From positions 27,491,001 to 27,555,000 of the forward strand of contig JAMPIT010000566.1 in NCBI GenBank assembly GCA_026261815.1: 64,000 nt of DNA, in the 5' to 3' direction. Shown one piece after another: positions 49,130 through 61,101 of this stretch (its first letter is position 1; every line of letters begins with the position of its first letter). The notes under the pieces were generated by a model, which did not search any database, had not been told where the DNA came from, and saw only the letters and a list, made by a program, of their open reading frames with translations. The position numbers and the translations under genes were made by a program. Source of the stretch: Monarcha castaneiventris obscurior (lineage: Eukaryota; Chordata; Aves; Passeriformes; Monarchidae).

Positions 49130-49400
49130 ATTTTGAGGCAAGAGAAAATGGCCTCGAGCTGCACAGTGGGGGTTCAAGTTGGACATCAGGAAGAATTTCT
49201 TCACTGAAAGGGTGGTCAGACATTGGAATGAGCTGCCCAGCAAGGTGGTGGAGTCACCATCCCTGGAAGAGTTCAAGAAATGGCTGGACATAGCACTTAT
49301 TGCCATGGTCTAGTTGACATGGTGGTGTTCAGTCAAGGGCTGAACTTGATGATACTGGAGTCTTTTCCAATCTTAATGATTGCATGATTATATGATTAAA
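49130..49400 (+). mobile_element. CR1 LINE 3' end, sense
   Basis: Sense CR1 blocks follow the consensus order: TGAGGCAAGAGAAAATGGCC (49134), GAATTTCTTCACTGAAAGGG (49192), GGTGGTGGAGTCACCATCCC (49243), TAGTTGACATGGTGGTGTTC (49311), TCTTTTCCAATCTTAATGAT (49361) and the terminal ATGATT-type repeat units to about 49400. The end is intact, so this was the 3' end of the same insertion as the 48.06-48.88 kb part. Confidence 0.9.
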
Positions 49401-50254
49401 AATATAAGACACTAAAGGACTCAGTGTACTGATAATTTGGTTATCCAAATAAATAAATATTTAAATTTAAAATAAAGTGTAACTAAAACTAAGTAGGTTT
49501 ATATCTAAATTCTAAATATACAGTAGAAGGTCTTGAACTTGGTGGAAGCAGTCAGTCTGGCTTATAAAACTATTCCATCTTTAAAGCTCATGAAATGCCT
49601 GTTTTCAAGAACAATGATGGAAATAGTGTACTGGGGTTATGGATACATGATCCTCTTCTGATTTTATAAAAGCATAGCCCCTCTAACCAAAGGGTTATTA
49701 TTCTTCTCTTTCTACCTGATAAATGAAATAGGATTAAAAAGATTGAAAAAGCATAAAAGAATATAAATTCCTTTCCCCTGTATTCTAATATTCTCTCTAA
49801 TAGTCTTTGAAATTCTAATCATCTTCATGCCTCTAAGACAGAGTTAGGTAGAAGAAATCACATAAAAGAAATTATAAGTCACATGAGACAGTGTCAAACC
49901 TCCTCAGTATGCATTCCTGGGCTAAAATAACCCTTCAGGCATCTGGTAAAGAAAGTATGCTTTCCATCACACTTTGTAAATCTCATCAAGCAATTAGGAA
50001 TACTCCAAATTTACAATAATTGCAATTCAAAGGAAACATAGAAGCAAAATCTTCAGAACCCAAAATTTCGTGGTAATGGATGGGAGGTGAAAAGACATCA
50101 TGGATGTTCTCAGTTTAGTTAGATGGGAAAGACTATTTCTGATAATAAAATAGGCAGCAATATGAAACTTACTGAAAAGATTCATAATTGGAGTAAAGGT
50201 GAGGCTGGATTAGGAAACACAAATTCCTGTATCAACTTAATTGTGTTCCAATGT
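49401..50254. other. AT-rich noncoding DNA
   Basis: No gene or repeat family is recognised. Confidence 0.55.
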
Positions 50255-50535
50255 GGTGAAGGCAAACTACACTCTGTGCCACATTAATTAGCAAAAGTGT
50301 ACATGGAATATTGTGGGTAGTGATTATTCAGAATTGGTGAGGCCACATATAAGATACTGTTCTGTTCTCCCTATACAAGAGAGGTGTGACAAACTGGAAT
50401 AAATCCAATGCAGGCCACCAAGATGCTTAGAGGGATGAAGTTCTTGCAGTGTGTGAGGAGAGACAGAGACAAAGAACTGGTCCTGCTCTACTTTGAGAAG
50501 GAGAGATTAAAGGGAGATTGCTTTCTACAACAATT
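50255..50535 (+). mobile_element. Old CR1 fragment, sense
   Basis: GGTGAGGCCACATATAAGAT (50337) with CTGTTCTGTTCTCCCTATAC (50358) is the sense CR1 block that precedes CAAGAGAG. It is followed by AGGCCACCAAGATGCTTAGA (50412) and GTGAGGAGAGACAGAG. Upstream, CAAACTACACTCTGTGCC fits the preceding CR1 block. The 3' end is absent. It is diverged and noncoding. Confidence 0.72.
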
Positions 50536-51254
50536 TAACAAAGGACTGCAAATAAAACAGATTCAGATGCTGATTGTATGATTCTAATCGGGAAGGGCTT
50601 AAACTGAGCTGTGGGTGTTTTTTATTTTTATTTTGTTTTTCAGAAGAAAAATAGTGAATACTTAAAAAAATTAAAATGTTTGTAATCAGTAAATTTTATA
50701 TAAAAATGTGATTCCTTGCTGTTAGAGGGACCACATATCCAGTAGCTTTCCTAAGATTAGAGAAGACACATCATAGTTTTCCAGTCTCTGTTGTGGTGCA
50801 AATGGTTTCACTATAGCTAACACTGATTTATACTTAAGCTAGAAAAACCCACATATTTTCATAAACATATATGATATTGATTTATGGAAATAGAAAAGTG
50901 CAGTGGCTGAGCAGGCTGAGGTCTCAGGCTCACTTGTTATTATTCATGGGAAGAAAGGGACTATTTTACTTTGCCATGGAAGGTGAACAGAGCTGGTGAA
51001 TACAAACCATCTGTAGCTTTACTTTCAATATTAATGTAAAGGCTCTTCATCAGATCTGTTATTCATGGACGAGTTTCATCAGCAGAACTTCTCCAAGGAA
51101 AACTGGGTACATGGCACAATGGCTCACAGTTTGGAAGATATGAAACCAGGACACAATACATGGATTTAATATCAAAGAATGAGACTATGCTCCACATTGT
51201 TTGCTTCCTGTTGCCTTTAAAATAAGTGTGCATGTGTGTGTCTGTATACAAAGT
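50536..51254. other. AT-rich noncoding DNA
   Basis: No gene or repeat family is recognised. Confidence 0.5.
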
Positions 51255-51385
51255 TTTGTTTTGGGTCTTTTTGGGCTTTTTTTTTTTTTTTGTTGGGTTG
51301 GGGGGTGGTTTGCTTTGTTTTGTTTTTTTTTGTTTGGGGTTTTTTTTGTTTATTTGGTTTTTAGTTTTTGGGGTAATTTTTGAAG
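51255..51385. repeat. T/G-rich low-complexity block
   Basis: About 130 bp of T runs mixed with GG and GGG. Open frames across it are hydrophobic (Phe, Gly, Trp, Leu) because of the composition and are not evidence of a membrane protein. Confidence 0.85.
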
Positions 51386-54300
51386 AGTATCTGCTCTTTT
51401 TGGAAATTTGCTATGATTTTGGAACTGTGCACAATTAAAGCATATTGTGGAAAACGTGTTGTGAGCATTTTTTCTCAGTGCAATTTAAAAAAATAGTGTA
51501 ATTTAGTAAAATTTCCTTAAACATTTCAATTGTGCGGCACAGACATTTACAGTCCTTGTTCTTCTCTGTAGCTTTTTCTTTCAAATACTTTGAAAAGCAA
51601 GACACTGTTGCTTGTGGGAAATTAGGAGACATTTTTCATTTTATTGGAGAATTGGCTTGCAAGCTTGTCCTTAGGTAAAATATTTTCAACTATTTATCCT
51701 TAGACATGCAAATATCAGTGAACATTGTGTATTAGAAAGGAAAAACAAACACCAATGCAAATAGTGGTATATGACACTGTGCCATACAGTGGGATTTTAT
51801 TTTCCATTTCACTTTCCTGAACTGCCCTTCTTTGCTGTTCCCTTTGACTTATTCCATTATTAATGAAAGGGATATTTTATTCTAAAATATTTTTAATATT
51901 AATTATCTTTCTTGACTTCTAATACTTGCAATGAAGGTCTCAGCTCTATAAACTTAAAACTAATCCATGTTAAATTCAGGTAAGCTACTCTGAAATATTC
52001 AGTTTATATTTTGGTTGATATTCAATAAATCTGGATTCAGAATCAAGGATTCTATTACACTCTTGTTTTGTTTTGTTTTTTCACACCTTAGGTAGACTCT
52101 ATAGTATTTTCTTGTTTATTTTAAATTTTTCTATGTATTCAAGAGTTTTGACTTACCATTTTTGATATATAGTTCAAGGATAAAATGTCTATATACTGAT
52201 GAACTAAATTTTTTTAATATTATGATTGATTTTTCCCCATTAAAGTCTATTTTTAAATCCATAAAATATTCAATTTCAGTGTTTCAGGACCATTTCTAAA
52301 TGATCCCAGACAAAACCCCAAGAAACCCATTTATGACAATGAAATCTAAAACCCTCTAAAATTTTGCTCCATAAACAATCAGTAAAATCTTCACAGTTGT
52401 CATTAATTCTTTGAAGCAAGTTAGAAAATAAATGGGAAAATATGCAGTTCTTAGTGAGAGAGGAAAATTGAGGACTTGGACTTGTTGCAGGTATGTATAA
52501 ATAGTTTGACTTAATCTTTTAATTTTCTGAATGTACATCTTGTGCACTCTGACACTTAGTACATAGGTAAATACAGTTGCATGCATATACCCTAATCAAC
52601 TGATATTTTCTTACATTATTTCCCATATGTCTTTCCTTGCAGATTTTCCTAGCATTTCATGTCTTTAGTGTGAATCTAGGAACAGGGGGTTTTTGTGTTT
52701 CAAAAAAATTCTGTCCAGGCTCATTTAGCTCAGATTCTGTCTTGAGTACATCATAAACAACTTAGACCATTAAGGCAATTTTAATCCTCAAGGGAAGCAG
52801 TGAAGCATAATTTTCTTGTTCTTTAGTAAGTTCTACCTAGTGAGATACAACATAAATTTCTTTTAATTGCCACTTTATATGTAGCATGAATATCACAGCT
52901 GAAAACAGTTCTTAAAAATAAATTGAGATCATATATCAGCTAGACAACTTGTTTCAGAAAAATCTTGTTCCAGAGTTCTCATTTTTTTCTAATTCTTCAA
53001 AGCTAAAAAAAAAAAATAAAGGCAAATTAGGTTTTAGTAGATAAAAAAGTGAATTAACCTGAATATCCTCAAGGGTTCTTTGAGATACTATTTTACCTCT
53101 AAGAAACTCGTTTGTTTGGGGTTTTTTAACTGTCAGATTTTTGAGGAATAACTGTCCTAAGTTAGGCCTGGGTGCTATGCTGCAGCACATGTGTGGCACA
53201 CCCTTTGAGCTTTAAGAGATAAATAGACTGATAGTCATGTGGAAGTGCACCAGCTTTCCTCTTGTTCCTTCTCTCCCCATTACACATTTGTAGAAAGGAT
53301 GGGTGACTGATATCTGTGGTTTTGAAAGAATACAGCCCATATAAAAAAGTGAAGAAGAAGTGAAAACATTTGTTCTTTTACATACTTAGACTTCAGTGCA
53401 ACAATCACTAAGAGATGTTAGCATCCTGGTCTTGATCAAAACAGCTATAATACTTTGGTCTGAGGAAATTTTAGTGAACTTCATTGACACAAGTGACTTT
53501 ATAAGATAAAAAAAATCAGAAACATATTATATGGATTTATTGAAGTTTCTTCACACAATTCTTTCTTCTAAAAAAAAAAGAAAGTGAAAATATTTTCAAA
53601 GGGAGATGTTAGTAATTTGTCCTATAAATAATCTTGTATAGTGTAGACTGAGTTGATGAATGATGTGAGTATGTAGGAATATTTCAATTTAGCAAATACA
53701 AGTCGCTAAATAATTCTAAGTTCCAGGATATGGCACTTAAATAGAAAATTCTACAGATTTTTTCCTTTAGTTGTCATTGAAGCAGAGAAAGCAAGTTTCA
53801 GAATAATGCTTATGAAAATATGAATGCAGAAACAACATGTACTTATCAAGTCAGAATGACCTAAAATAAACCATTCCAGAAAGTATTCCAGATGCTACAG
53901 CAGTAGCTACTCATTTGAGTAACAACAAAAATCTTTGCCCGCTGTGTAGAAATATATTTAGAATGTATATAGTCTAATTTAATGAATTTTAAAGTTCATG
54001 TTATTTTGAATGATTTGTCCCTAACTGTTTGTGATAGATTCCTTTTATCCTCACCACCCCCCTCCCCCACCACTTCAAACAGTGATGTACCAAGAATTTT
54101 TAAGCTGGATATTAAATTAAGTGACCAAACAAGAATTTAATTTATAATTAATGGTAAAGTTGTTCTGTGCTAATTTCATTACAGTATATTTTTAGATAAA
54201 TATTGGGAGGTTATTTTGTTAAGTAGGCTCTTTCTTGCTAATTTTCTAGCTCAGACATATTTTTTCACATCAGCAACTTCACAAATACCCTTGAGGGACC

Positions 54301-54788
54301 TTAATTTCCTTTATCTTTTTTGACAAATAGCAGTTCTTTTTCCTCCCATATCCTAGTGATTATTCTCAGACAAAAGCATAAAACTTTCTGAACAAGACAA
54401 TACCATGATGTTTAGGTGGTTGTCTAACCTCATAGTTATTTTGAACACTGATAAGTTATTTTATGCTTTAACCTGCTTAAAGCCTAAGGAGAGAGCTTTC
54501 TTTTACATAAATCTAGGGTCAGGTTAGAATATGCACTGTAAGAACCCTTTGATGCTGTAGTTCAACCCTCATAATTAGAAAAGGATATGATGAGTAACAA
54601 TAAACAGAGTATGTGTGGCAACAGAAACTGGAAACTCAAAGTACCTTACTTATACATCATCCATTTCATGTTTCCGTGTCATGTTTGCATATTCACAGCT
54701 GGCTTAACTCAGATGTTACCAGTCTAAATACTTCCTCTAATTACCTTTGGTAAGAACATAAGTCTTCATTTAGAACAGAATCAACCAA
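51386..54788. other. AT-rich noncoding DNA
   Basis: No gene or dispersed repeat is recognised. A run of 11 A lies near 53007. Open frames are short and unsupported. Confidence 0.55.
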
Positions 54789-54852
54789 GAAGGGAAGGGA
54801 AGGGGAGGGGAGGGGATGAGAGGAGATGAGAGGAGACAAGAGGAGACTAGAT
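54789..54852. repeat. Purine microsatellite (GGGGA / GATGAGAG units)
   Basis: On the plus strand the tract is GGGA and GGGGA repeats followed by GATGAGAGGA units. It is strictly purine for most of its length. On the other strand it produces a Ser/Leu/Pro-rich frame (54741-54947) that is not a gene. Confidence 0.9.
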
Positions 54853-57384
54853 AGAAAAGAAAATAACTTATTTATAGAGACACAAAGATTACTCTCAAGT
54901 TTGTGAATTAAACAACAATTAGAACATTTTTCAGGACTTTTTCCCATTTTACAGACTCCAGTGAAGTGAGTAGAGGTTGCATATCAGAATGAAGAGAGTC
55001 ATAGGCTTCCTATTTTGAACTTCTCTATTGGAGAACCTCAAACTTCTTTTTTTCAGTAGTCCTTAGTAAGATGGTTGTAACAGTCATTAATGTTTGTGTA
55101 GAAGTATAAGATCCTGAATAAATACGAGATACTTTAACAGAGAAAATGCAGAAGAAAAGCATGGTCCAAAGACTGAAATGTTTCCATGGAAAAGGTACAG
55201 GAGTGTTGGGTGGAGCTCTGTTGCCACTATTTTTGGTAGCTTTGCAGCAGTGATGGACTGCATGTGAGAGCAGACAGTCTGAGCCTGAAGCCTGGCATTC
55301 TGAATTCAGGAGTGAAATGCAAAATTAGAGCTAAGTCTCAAACTACTTTTACACTCATTAAATTCCAAATGGGTCATTTTTAATAATGAGATTTTGCAGC
55401 TATTTAGTCACTGATCATTTTGCCAGTTTTAATTAATTCCAATTTCAAAGACAAAGTTCCGAATATGCATGGAAAAATTATAAATTAGGCTTGCCTTCAC
55501 TGGTTTAGAGCAATAGTTTATATTTCAATGGTTATAGAAAATTAGTCCTCCCTCAAAAAGTTTAGAGTAGGATGTAGGATGAAGACATGATCCAGGGTGA
55601 ATCTGTGTGTTTTCCCCTAGAGATGATTGATACTTTCATTTTATTTTGTGGATGCTCTCAGCATTCCAGGATTAGCCCTTTACTTTGACCTTCTTCCCGT
55701 GTGTTGTGAATACTCTGTTGAGAAACAGAAACAGAGATGGAACACCATACATGATATTATGTCACTTATATCTGATTTTACAATAGTTGCCTTCTTGCCC
55801 ATGATGGCTGTAATGAATTACTATTGTCAATATTTTCTACAGCCCAGTCTGCCAAATAAATTACCTCAAAGATTAGCCCAAGAATCTACAGTTACTCAGC
55901 AAACAAAGAAAATTTTTTCAACCAACCAGCCTGGCAATCAAAGAAAGAAGACTCTGGCTTTACAGGGTAATTTCTACAGCTAGTGGATACACACTTCTCT
56001 TCCAGAAAAATAATAAAAAAAAAAAAGGGCATTGACCTATGTGAAGGAAAAATCCTCTTTTTTATCTTGGACAAGGACAGTGATCCTCTGTGTTCCAGGA
56101 AAGACAAGATTAGGATATTGATAGAAATTTCTCTGTCTGTGACTTCCTTTAAGAGTTTCTATCCTTTCAGACTGCAAAGATAGCTTTGATAAACACATTC
56201 TGAACTTTCTGAGTATGTGAATTCAGAGGCATCACCCAACATGCTTATCTCTTGCCTGAATATACTTTCAAATTTCAACTATAATGGTAAGTTACATTCC
56301 CATGTCTCGAAACACAAAAATTATTGCACACAGACTGAAGAGAATTAAAAGTAATGGATGAAAGGATAGAAATCCCACTTGGTGCCTGGAGGAATAAAAT
56401 CTCATCTTGAATGTGTTTTGTTTACTACTGCTATCCTTACATACATAGTTTTGGTAGTACTTATACTATCTCACTGTACAAGATAATTCTTGCACATCAA
56501 GTGAGATATGGCTTTCCTCTAAGGAGTTCCAAAATCTAATTTGTATAGATTAAAAGTACTTAAAGCTATAAATATGATAATGTGACAAGGAAGTACTACA
56601 TCAATTTCATTCAGAAAGGTGGATTTTTAAAAGAATTTTAAATACAGAATTTTTTTTCTTACTTTGTTTTTGTCTTTCAGTACCATGACCTACATTGAAA
56701 AATCAGATATTTCCTTGCTTCCTTCAGGGGTTTTATTCCAGTACAGCACAACGCAGTCCAAGGAAAAAACTTACACAATATGAATCTTAAATGTGTTAAA
56801 TTCTACTCTCAACAGAGTTTCTATTGCTGAGCTTTGCTTCTGTTGAACAGAGAACAGCAGTGTCCCCATTTCTAACTCATGGCTGTGCACAATATGTCCT
56901 GAAGTTCTTTTTATATGTGTGGGCAGGAAAAAAGACAGTGAGTATCTTCTAAGGAATGTCACATACTCTTTCCTGTGGACCAATCTGTCTTCCCTTGATG
57001 GTATCTAAAAAAACCCCTACTCACCTAACTTTCTGGTGTCTTTCTAATGTTTCGCTCCCAGAGAAACACTTCTCTTGTAAAAAGTATAAGCATACCTTTT
57101 CAAACTATAGAGATTAATAAAATTAGAAAAGTGGTGAGATGTCATTGTCTTCTGAAACCATATGAATATTGACAGAAGAAGAATCTTATTTAAAAATGTT
57201 GGGAGTTTTTAAGATCAGGAATAAAGGCCAGATAGGTTGAGGTATGTATTAAAAAAATATTTTGTGTCTCCTCTTAAAAAGAAAAGATAATATTTTGCTA
57301 TTGATGGGATTTAGGAGACTACACGTTGCATCATTTTATTTCCTGTTTACAGAGTATTTAGAATGTCTGGCACATTTGGAAGGG
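54853..57384. other. AT-rich noncoding DNA with weak exon-like segments
   Basis: No gene is recognised. An open frame of 118 codons lies at 55627-55983, and a splice-acceptor-like signal with a short in-frame ORF at 56681-56783. Neither resembles a known protein. Confidence 0.45.
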
Positions 57385-58074
57385 TGTAGCAGGATGTCCC
57401 CCCTCTCTCATGGCTGGGGCATTTGGAAGAGATGACTCAAGCCAGACTAATAGCCCAGCAAGGAGCCAGAGAGCTCAGCAGGAGGTCACCTCCAGGCCCC
57501 TGGAAGTCTGAGACCAAGCCCTGAGTACACACCTTAAGTCTGGAAAGCAAATGTGGGAAGAGATGAAATAAATATTTTGGACCAAAAGACACAGTTCTTA
57601 TGTCTATAAAAGTCCACATAATTATCACAGAGGCAGAAGTCTCTTACACACTCCTCTGGAATGTGTGAGAAGATTTCTCCCCAAAGCTGGATGAAGTTTT
57701 GAGGCTACTTTTCCAGAAATTGAGGGAAAGGACTTTGATGTGTACCCCATCAAGAATTGGATGGTAAGAAACATGGAATCCTAAGTTTTACTATTTCTTA
57801 GCTAACTGTAATTTTAATGGTACCGTTAACTCCATGTGTATATACAAGTATCTTCTTTTGTTTTATCCCTGTGTAGTAATAATCTATTTTAAGACTTGTC
57901 TGATAGTTTTGTGTCTATTAATAAATAATTCATTTTATAATAGACCAAATCAGCCATTATTAAAGAACTTGTAGATTTTGGGGTGCTGGTCACCTCAATA
58001 ATGTGACTGCCTGCTGCCAGAGGCCTGGGCAACAAACAGGAGCTGATTTAAACTTACATCATCCATTCATAACA
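57385..58074 (+). mobile_element. Probable solo LTR (ERVL-like), sense
   Basis: The element begins TGTAGCAGGATGTCCC and would end ATAACA, giving TG...CA termini at about 690 bp. On the plus strand it has a TATA-like box TATAAAAG at 57605-57612 and, downstream, AATAAA at 57920-57925. This is the order expected for an LTR promoter and polyadenylation signal. The bases just outside are AAGGG (57380-57384) and GAGGG (58075-58079), which would be a 5-bp target-site duplication with one mismatch. There is no coding sequence beside it. Family resemblance is not certain and the ends are the least secure part of the call. Confidence 0.5.
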
Positions 58075-58602
58075 GAGGGTCACGGTATTTTCTTTCTCAA
58101 GAGGTCATGGCAATATCATTTTTTGGGCTGGAGAAGTAGCATCACTGTAATGCCTAATAGTGTGAAAGAAAATTTATAGAAATGGTGGCTATGAAAATAT
58201 GCTTTAAAACTGAAAATAATACCTTTACAGCATACACATCTGAAAGACAGTTGTTACATACTCTCAGTATTTGTAACAGTAAAGTAGTAATCTAGGAAAT
58301 AAATCACAAGGCATTTATGTTATTTTTGACAATCCTCTAATCCTGGCATGCATCTTTGCCTTCAGCCATCCTGTAATATTCATTTGGAAAAATGCCAACA
58401 ACCTAATTCCTACAACCATTCATAATATTGTTAACATGCATTGATTTTTAAAGTGCTTGTTACTCAGCCCTCAAAAAAGTTATCACCTGAAAGAAAGAAT
58501 GGTCCAGAGGTCTTAAGTTAAGCCCAGAATTTTATTTGACTTCTCTGTTAAAGGTCTGTTCACACGATCTTCCTGAAATGGACTATACCCCACAAAGAGT
58601 GG
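58075..58602. other. AT-rich noncoding DNA
   Basis: No gene or repeat is recognised. Confidence 0.55.
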
Positions 58603-58628
58603 GGCTCATTTGCTTTAACAAATGAGCC
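58603..58628. repeat. Perfect 10-bp inverted repeat
   Basis: Arms GGCTCATTTG (58603-58612) and CAAATGAGCC (58619-58628) pair perfectly around a 6-nt loop. An imperfect outer stem is possible between AAGAG (58595-58599) and CTCTT (58633-58637). Confidence 0.85.
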
Positions 58629-61071
58629 AAACCTCTTAACAGAATTTTGTAGTTCAGACTCAGCCATAGAAGTGTAGAATCCTTAGGAAAGAGCTGGTAC
58701 TTTGCTTTATGGTCCAGAAAACAGTTTAGTTGTGTCAGTTTGAATGATAGACATATCCAGAATTTGAACTACTGTAAGCAGATTTACTTACATGATTTTT
58801 AAATCTGCAATAACTTTGGGCCTATTGACCCAAACAGCTGAGGGAGATTAAAATGTTAATGATAACAAATAATGAAAACAATTATATTTTACTGTCTTAC
58901 ATTATTATATTGGGGAAAGCTACTTAGACATCCTAAATTTGTGTCTAGTCTGTATAATAGCAGTCTTTTCATTCAGAAGTAATATAAACCCAGCCTAACT
59001 CTATTAGGAAATAACAGACTGAAGCAACAGGTCACATGCTGGGGTGATGGAAGAATAAATTTAATTCTAAGATTTAAAATAGCTGATGTGAACATAAGGC
59101 ACTGATTATACATGTTTTTTTGTGAAAGACAATGGTCATAAAGAGGTTAGGAGGAGCATAGGTTAGGAGAAAGGCCTAGAGGATATGTAACTGATTGGGA
59201 AAAACAAGAAGAGATTTTTGGAAAAGGTGGATAAAATTATACTTAGAAAAACAAATTCTACTGTTTTCAGTTTTCACTTTCTTTTTAAGGAGTTAATTTA
59301 CATCCACTTCATAACTTTTAAACTGTTAGTTTTATCTTTCTTCTTCTTTACTTCTTTGCTTTTTCTTATATTGTGTAATCCTGGAGCCAGAGATTTGGTA
59401 CAGTTGTACCAATAAAACTGTAATATTACTAATTCTATATGTACTGAAAATAGATGTGGAATAAAAATGGCAAGTAATTATCATATTATGACTACATTAT
59501 AAATCATGATATGGGTAAAAGTATAATGAAAAGAGAGAACTGGGAAAAGATATAATCTTTTAAACCTTTTTCTTTTAACTGAATGTTGGAAATTCCAATT
59601 TTAAATTTGTATAGATGTATATAGGAAGAATTTAATATGGAATATTCAGTCCAAATTCTGGTTCTGCAGGCTTATCTGTCAAAAGATCATCCTTTTTCCT
59701 CCTTAGAAATCTGCAAAAGACTTGTACTCCCCCAGTTGCAAACACACACATGCATGCACATATACACATCTTATTGCTGTTTTCTTAGGATGTTTGCTTT
59801 GTATACTAGAGAAAATGAAAACTATTTTGTGATAACTTTTCTGTAATTCTTCAGCTACTATTACACGAGACTTCTGCTGCTCCATGAAAAATGATGCAAC
59901 AAAAAAAATACAGATGTCCTCTTAATTTTTGTTCATCATATGTGAGGGGCATTTACTAGAACTTCACCTAGTCTACTAGTTTCTGAAATACTTACTCTGT
60001 TTGTAATTATTATATGTCTTTCTCTGTTCACTGATGGCATGCAAACACAACCTCAACTGGTCATTTGTTTCCTATTTTTTAAAACCCCCAGAAATATCCC
60101 AAAAGAAGGAGTGTTGTGTGAACATGGTTGCTTTGAATGGTAATACAGCAGCTGCCTTAGGTAACATTCCTCTGGAGATGCTGCCTGCTGAGATGCTGTC
60201 TTCACTGGAAAGGTGGCATAGTTTATTCTGGGTGGATTAACAGCTAGAATCTGTCAGGCTTTCAGGGCTAATGGCTTTAGAAGAAGGATATAAATTCCTG
60301 GCTTTGTGTTATCAGGAAATGTCATTCAAATTTCTAATATTATCTGCCCACACCCTTGTGGCTGCAGCATAAACAGATATCCAGGTTCTCCTAGGCACTC
60401 TGTCCTTCAGGCCAGTTACCTGAGCTGCCATGCAGACAGGACATAGGTCCCACAGCAAAACATTTTAATTCACTAAAAAGGTTTGAGTTCATCTGGTTGT
60501 TAGCAAATCTACTACCAAAAAAGTAGTGCCATTTTAACTGAAATTTTAATATAGCAAATTCATTTTCAGCACGTTACAAAGTACCTTTGAATAAAACACT
60601 ATTTTTGAAACACATATAAGAAGCATTAGAGGAAATACTTTCTTTTTTTATTATTAACAACTGCTATTATTAATTAATAACAATGTTAATGAGCATCTTA
60701 AAATACGTAAGGAGATGGCCGTATTTCAAATGCAGTGAAACTTGGGACGTGTTATATCAGATCATTGCCAGCATCATTTATTTCTCCAAAACACAAGTGG
60801 GATACGGCTGTCTGGGAAATAATAACAGTAGTAATATTTTTCCTTTTTTTCTTTTTTTTTCCTTTTTCACAGTATTAATTACTGAGGAAATCAAATTTCT
60901 GTTTGAAACACACTACAGGAAGATATATGCAACATACTTAGAAATTCAAATGTGGTTTGTTATTAGTGGAATGTAGTTCTCACTAGAGAAACCAGTTTGT
61001 TCATAAACTGTTCCCAAAATCTTGTTTATGCCCAAACATAAAACACATTTAAGGTATAAAGCTAAGAATTT
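58629..61071. other. AT-rich noncoding DNA
   Basis: No gene or dispersed repeat is recognised. A long T/C tract ending CACAG at about 60838-60870 is a good match to a splice acceptor, but no recognisable exon follows. Confidence 0.5.
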
Positions 61072-61101
61072 CATTATTATTATTATCATCATTATTATTA
61101 A
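61072..61101. repeat. (ATT)n microsatellite, imperfect
   Basis: ATT units run for about 30 bp, interrupted by ATCATC. Confidence 0.85.

Noticed and set aside
51201..51438. Very hydrophobic Phe/Gly/Trp-rich frames
   Set aside because: Produced by a T/G-rich low-complexity tract; two frames are open for the same reason.
55627..55983. 118-codon open frame with a hydrophobic start
   Set aside because: The amino end looks signal-like but the rest matches no known protein and there is no promoter or splice context.
60838..60976. Splice acceptor plus exon
   Set aside because: The acceptor-like tract is good, but the following frame ends without a clear donor and encodes nothing recognisable.
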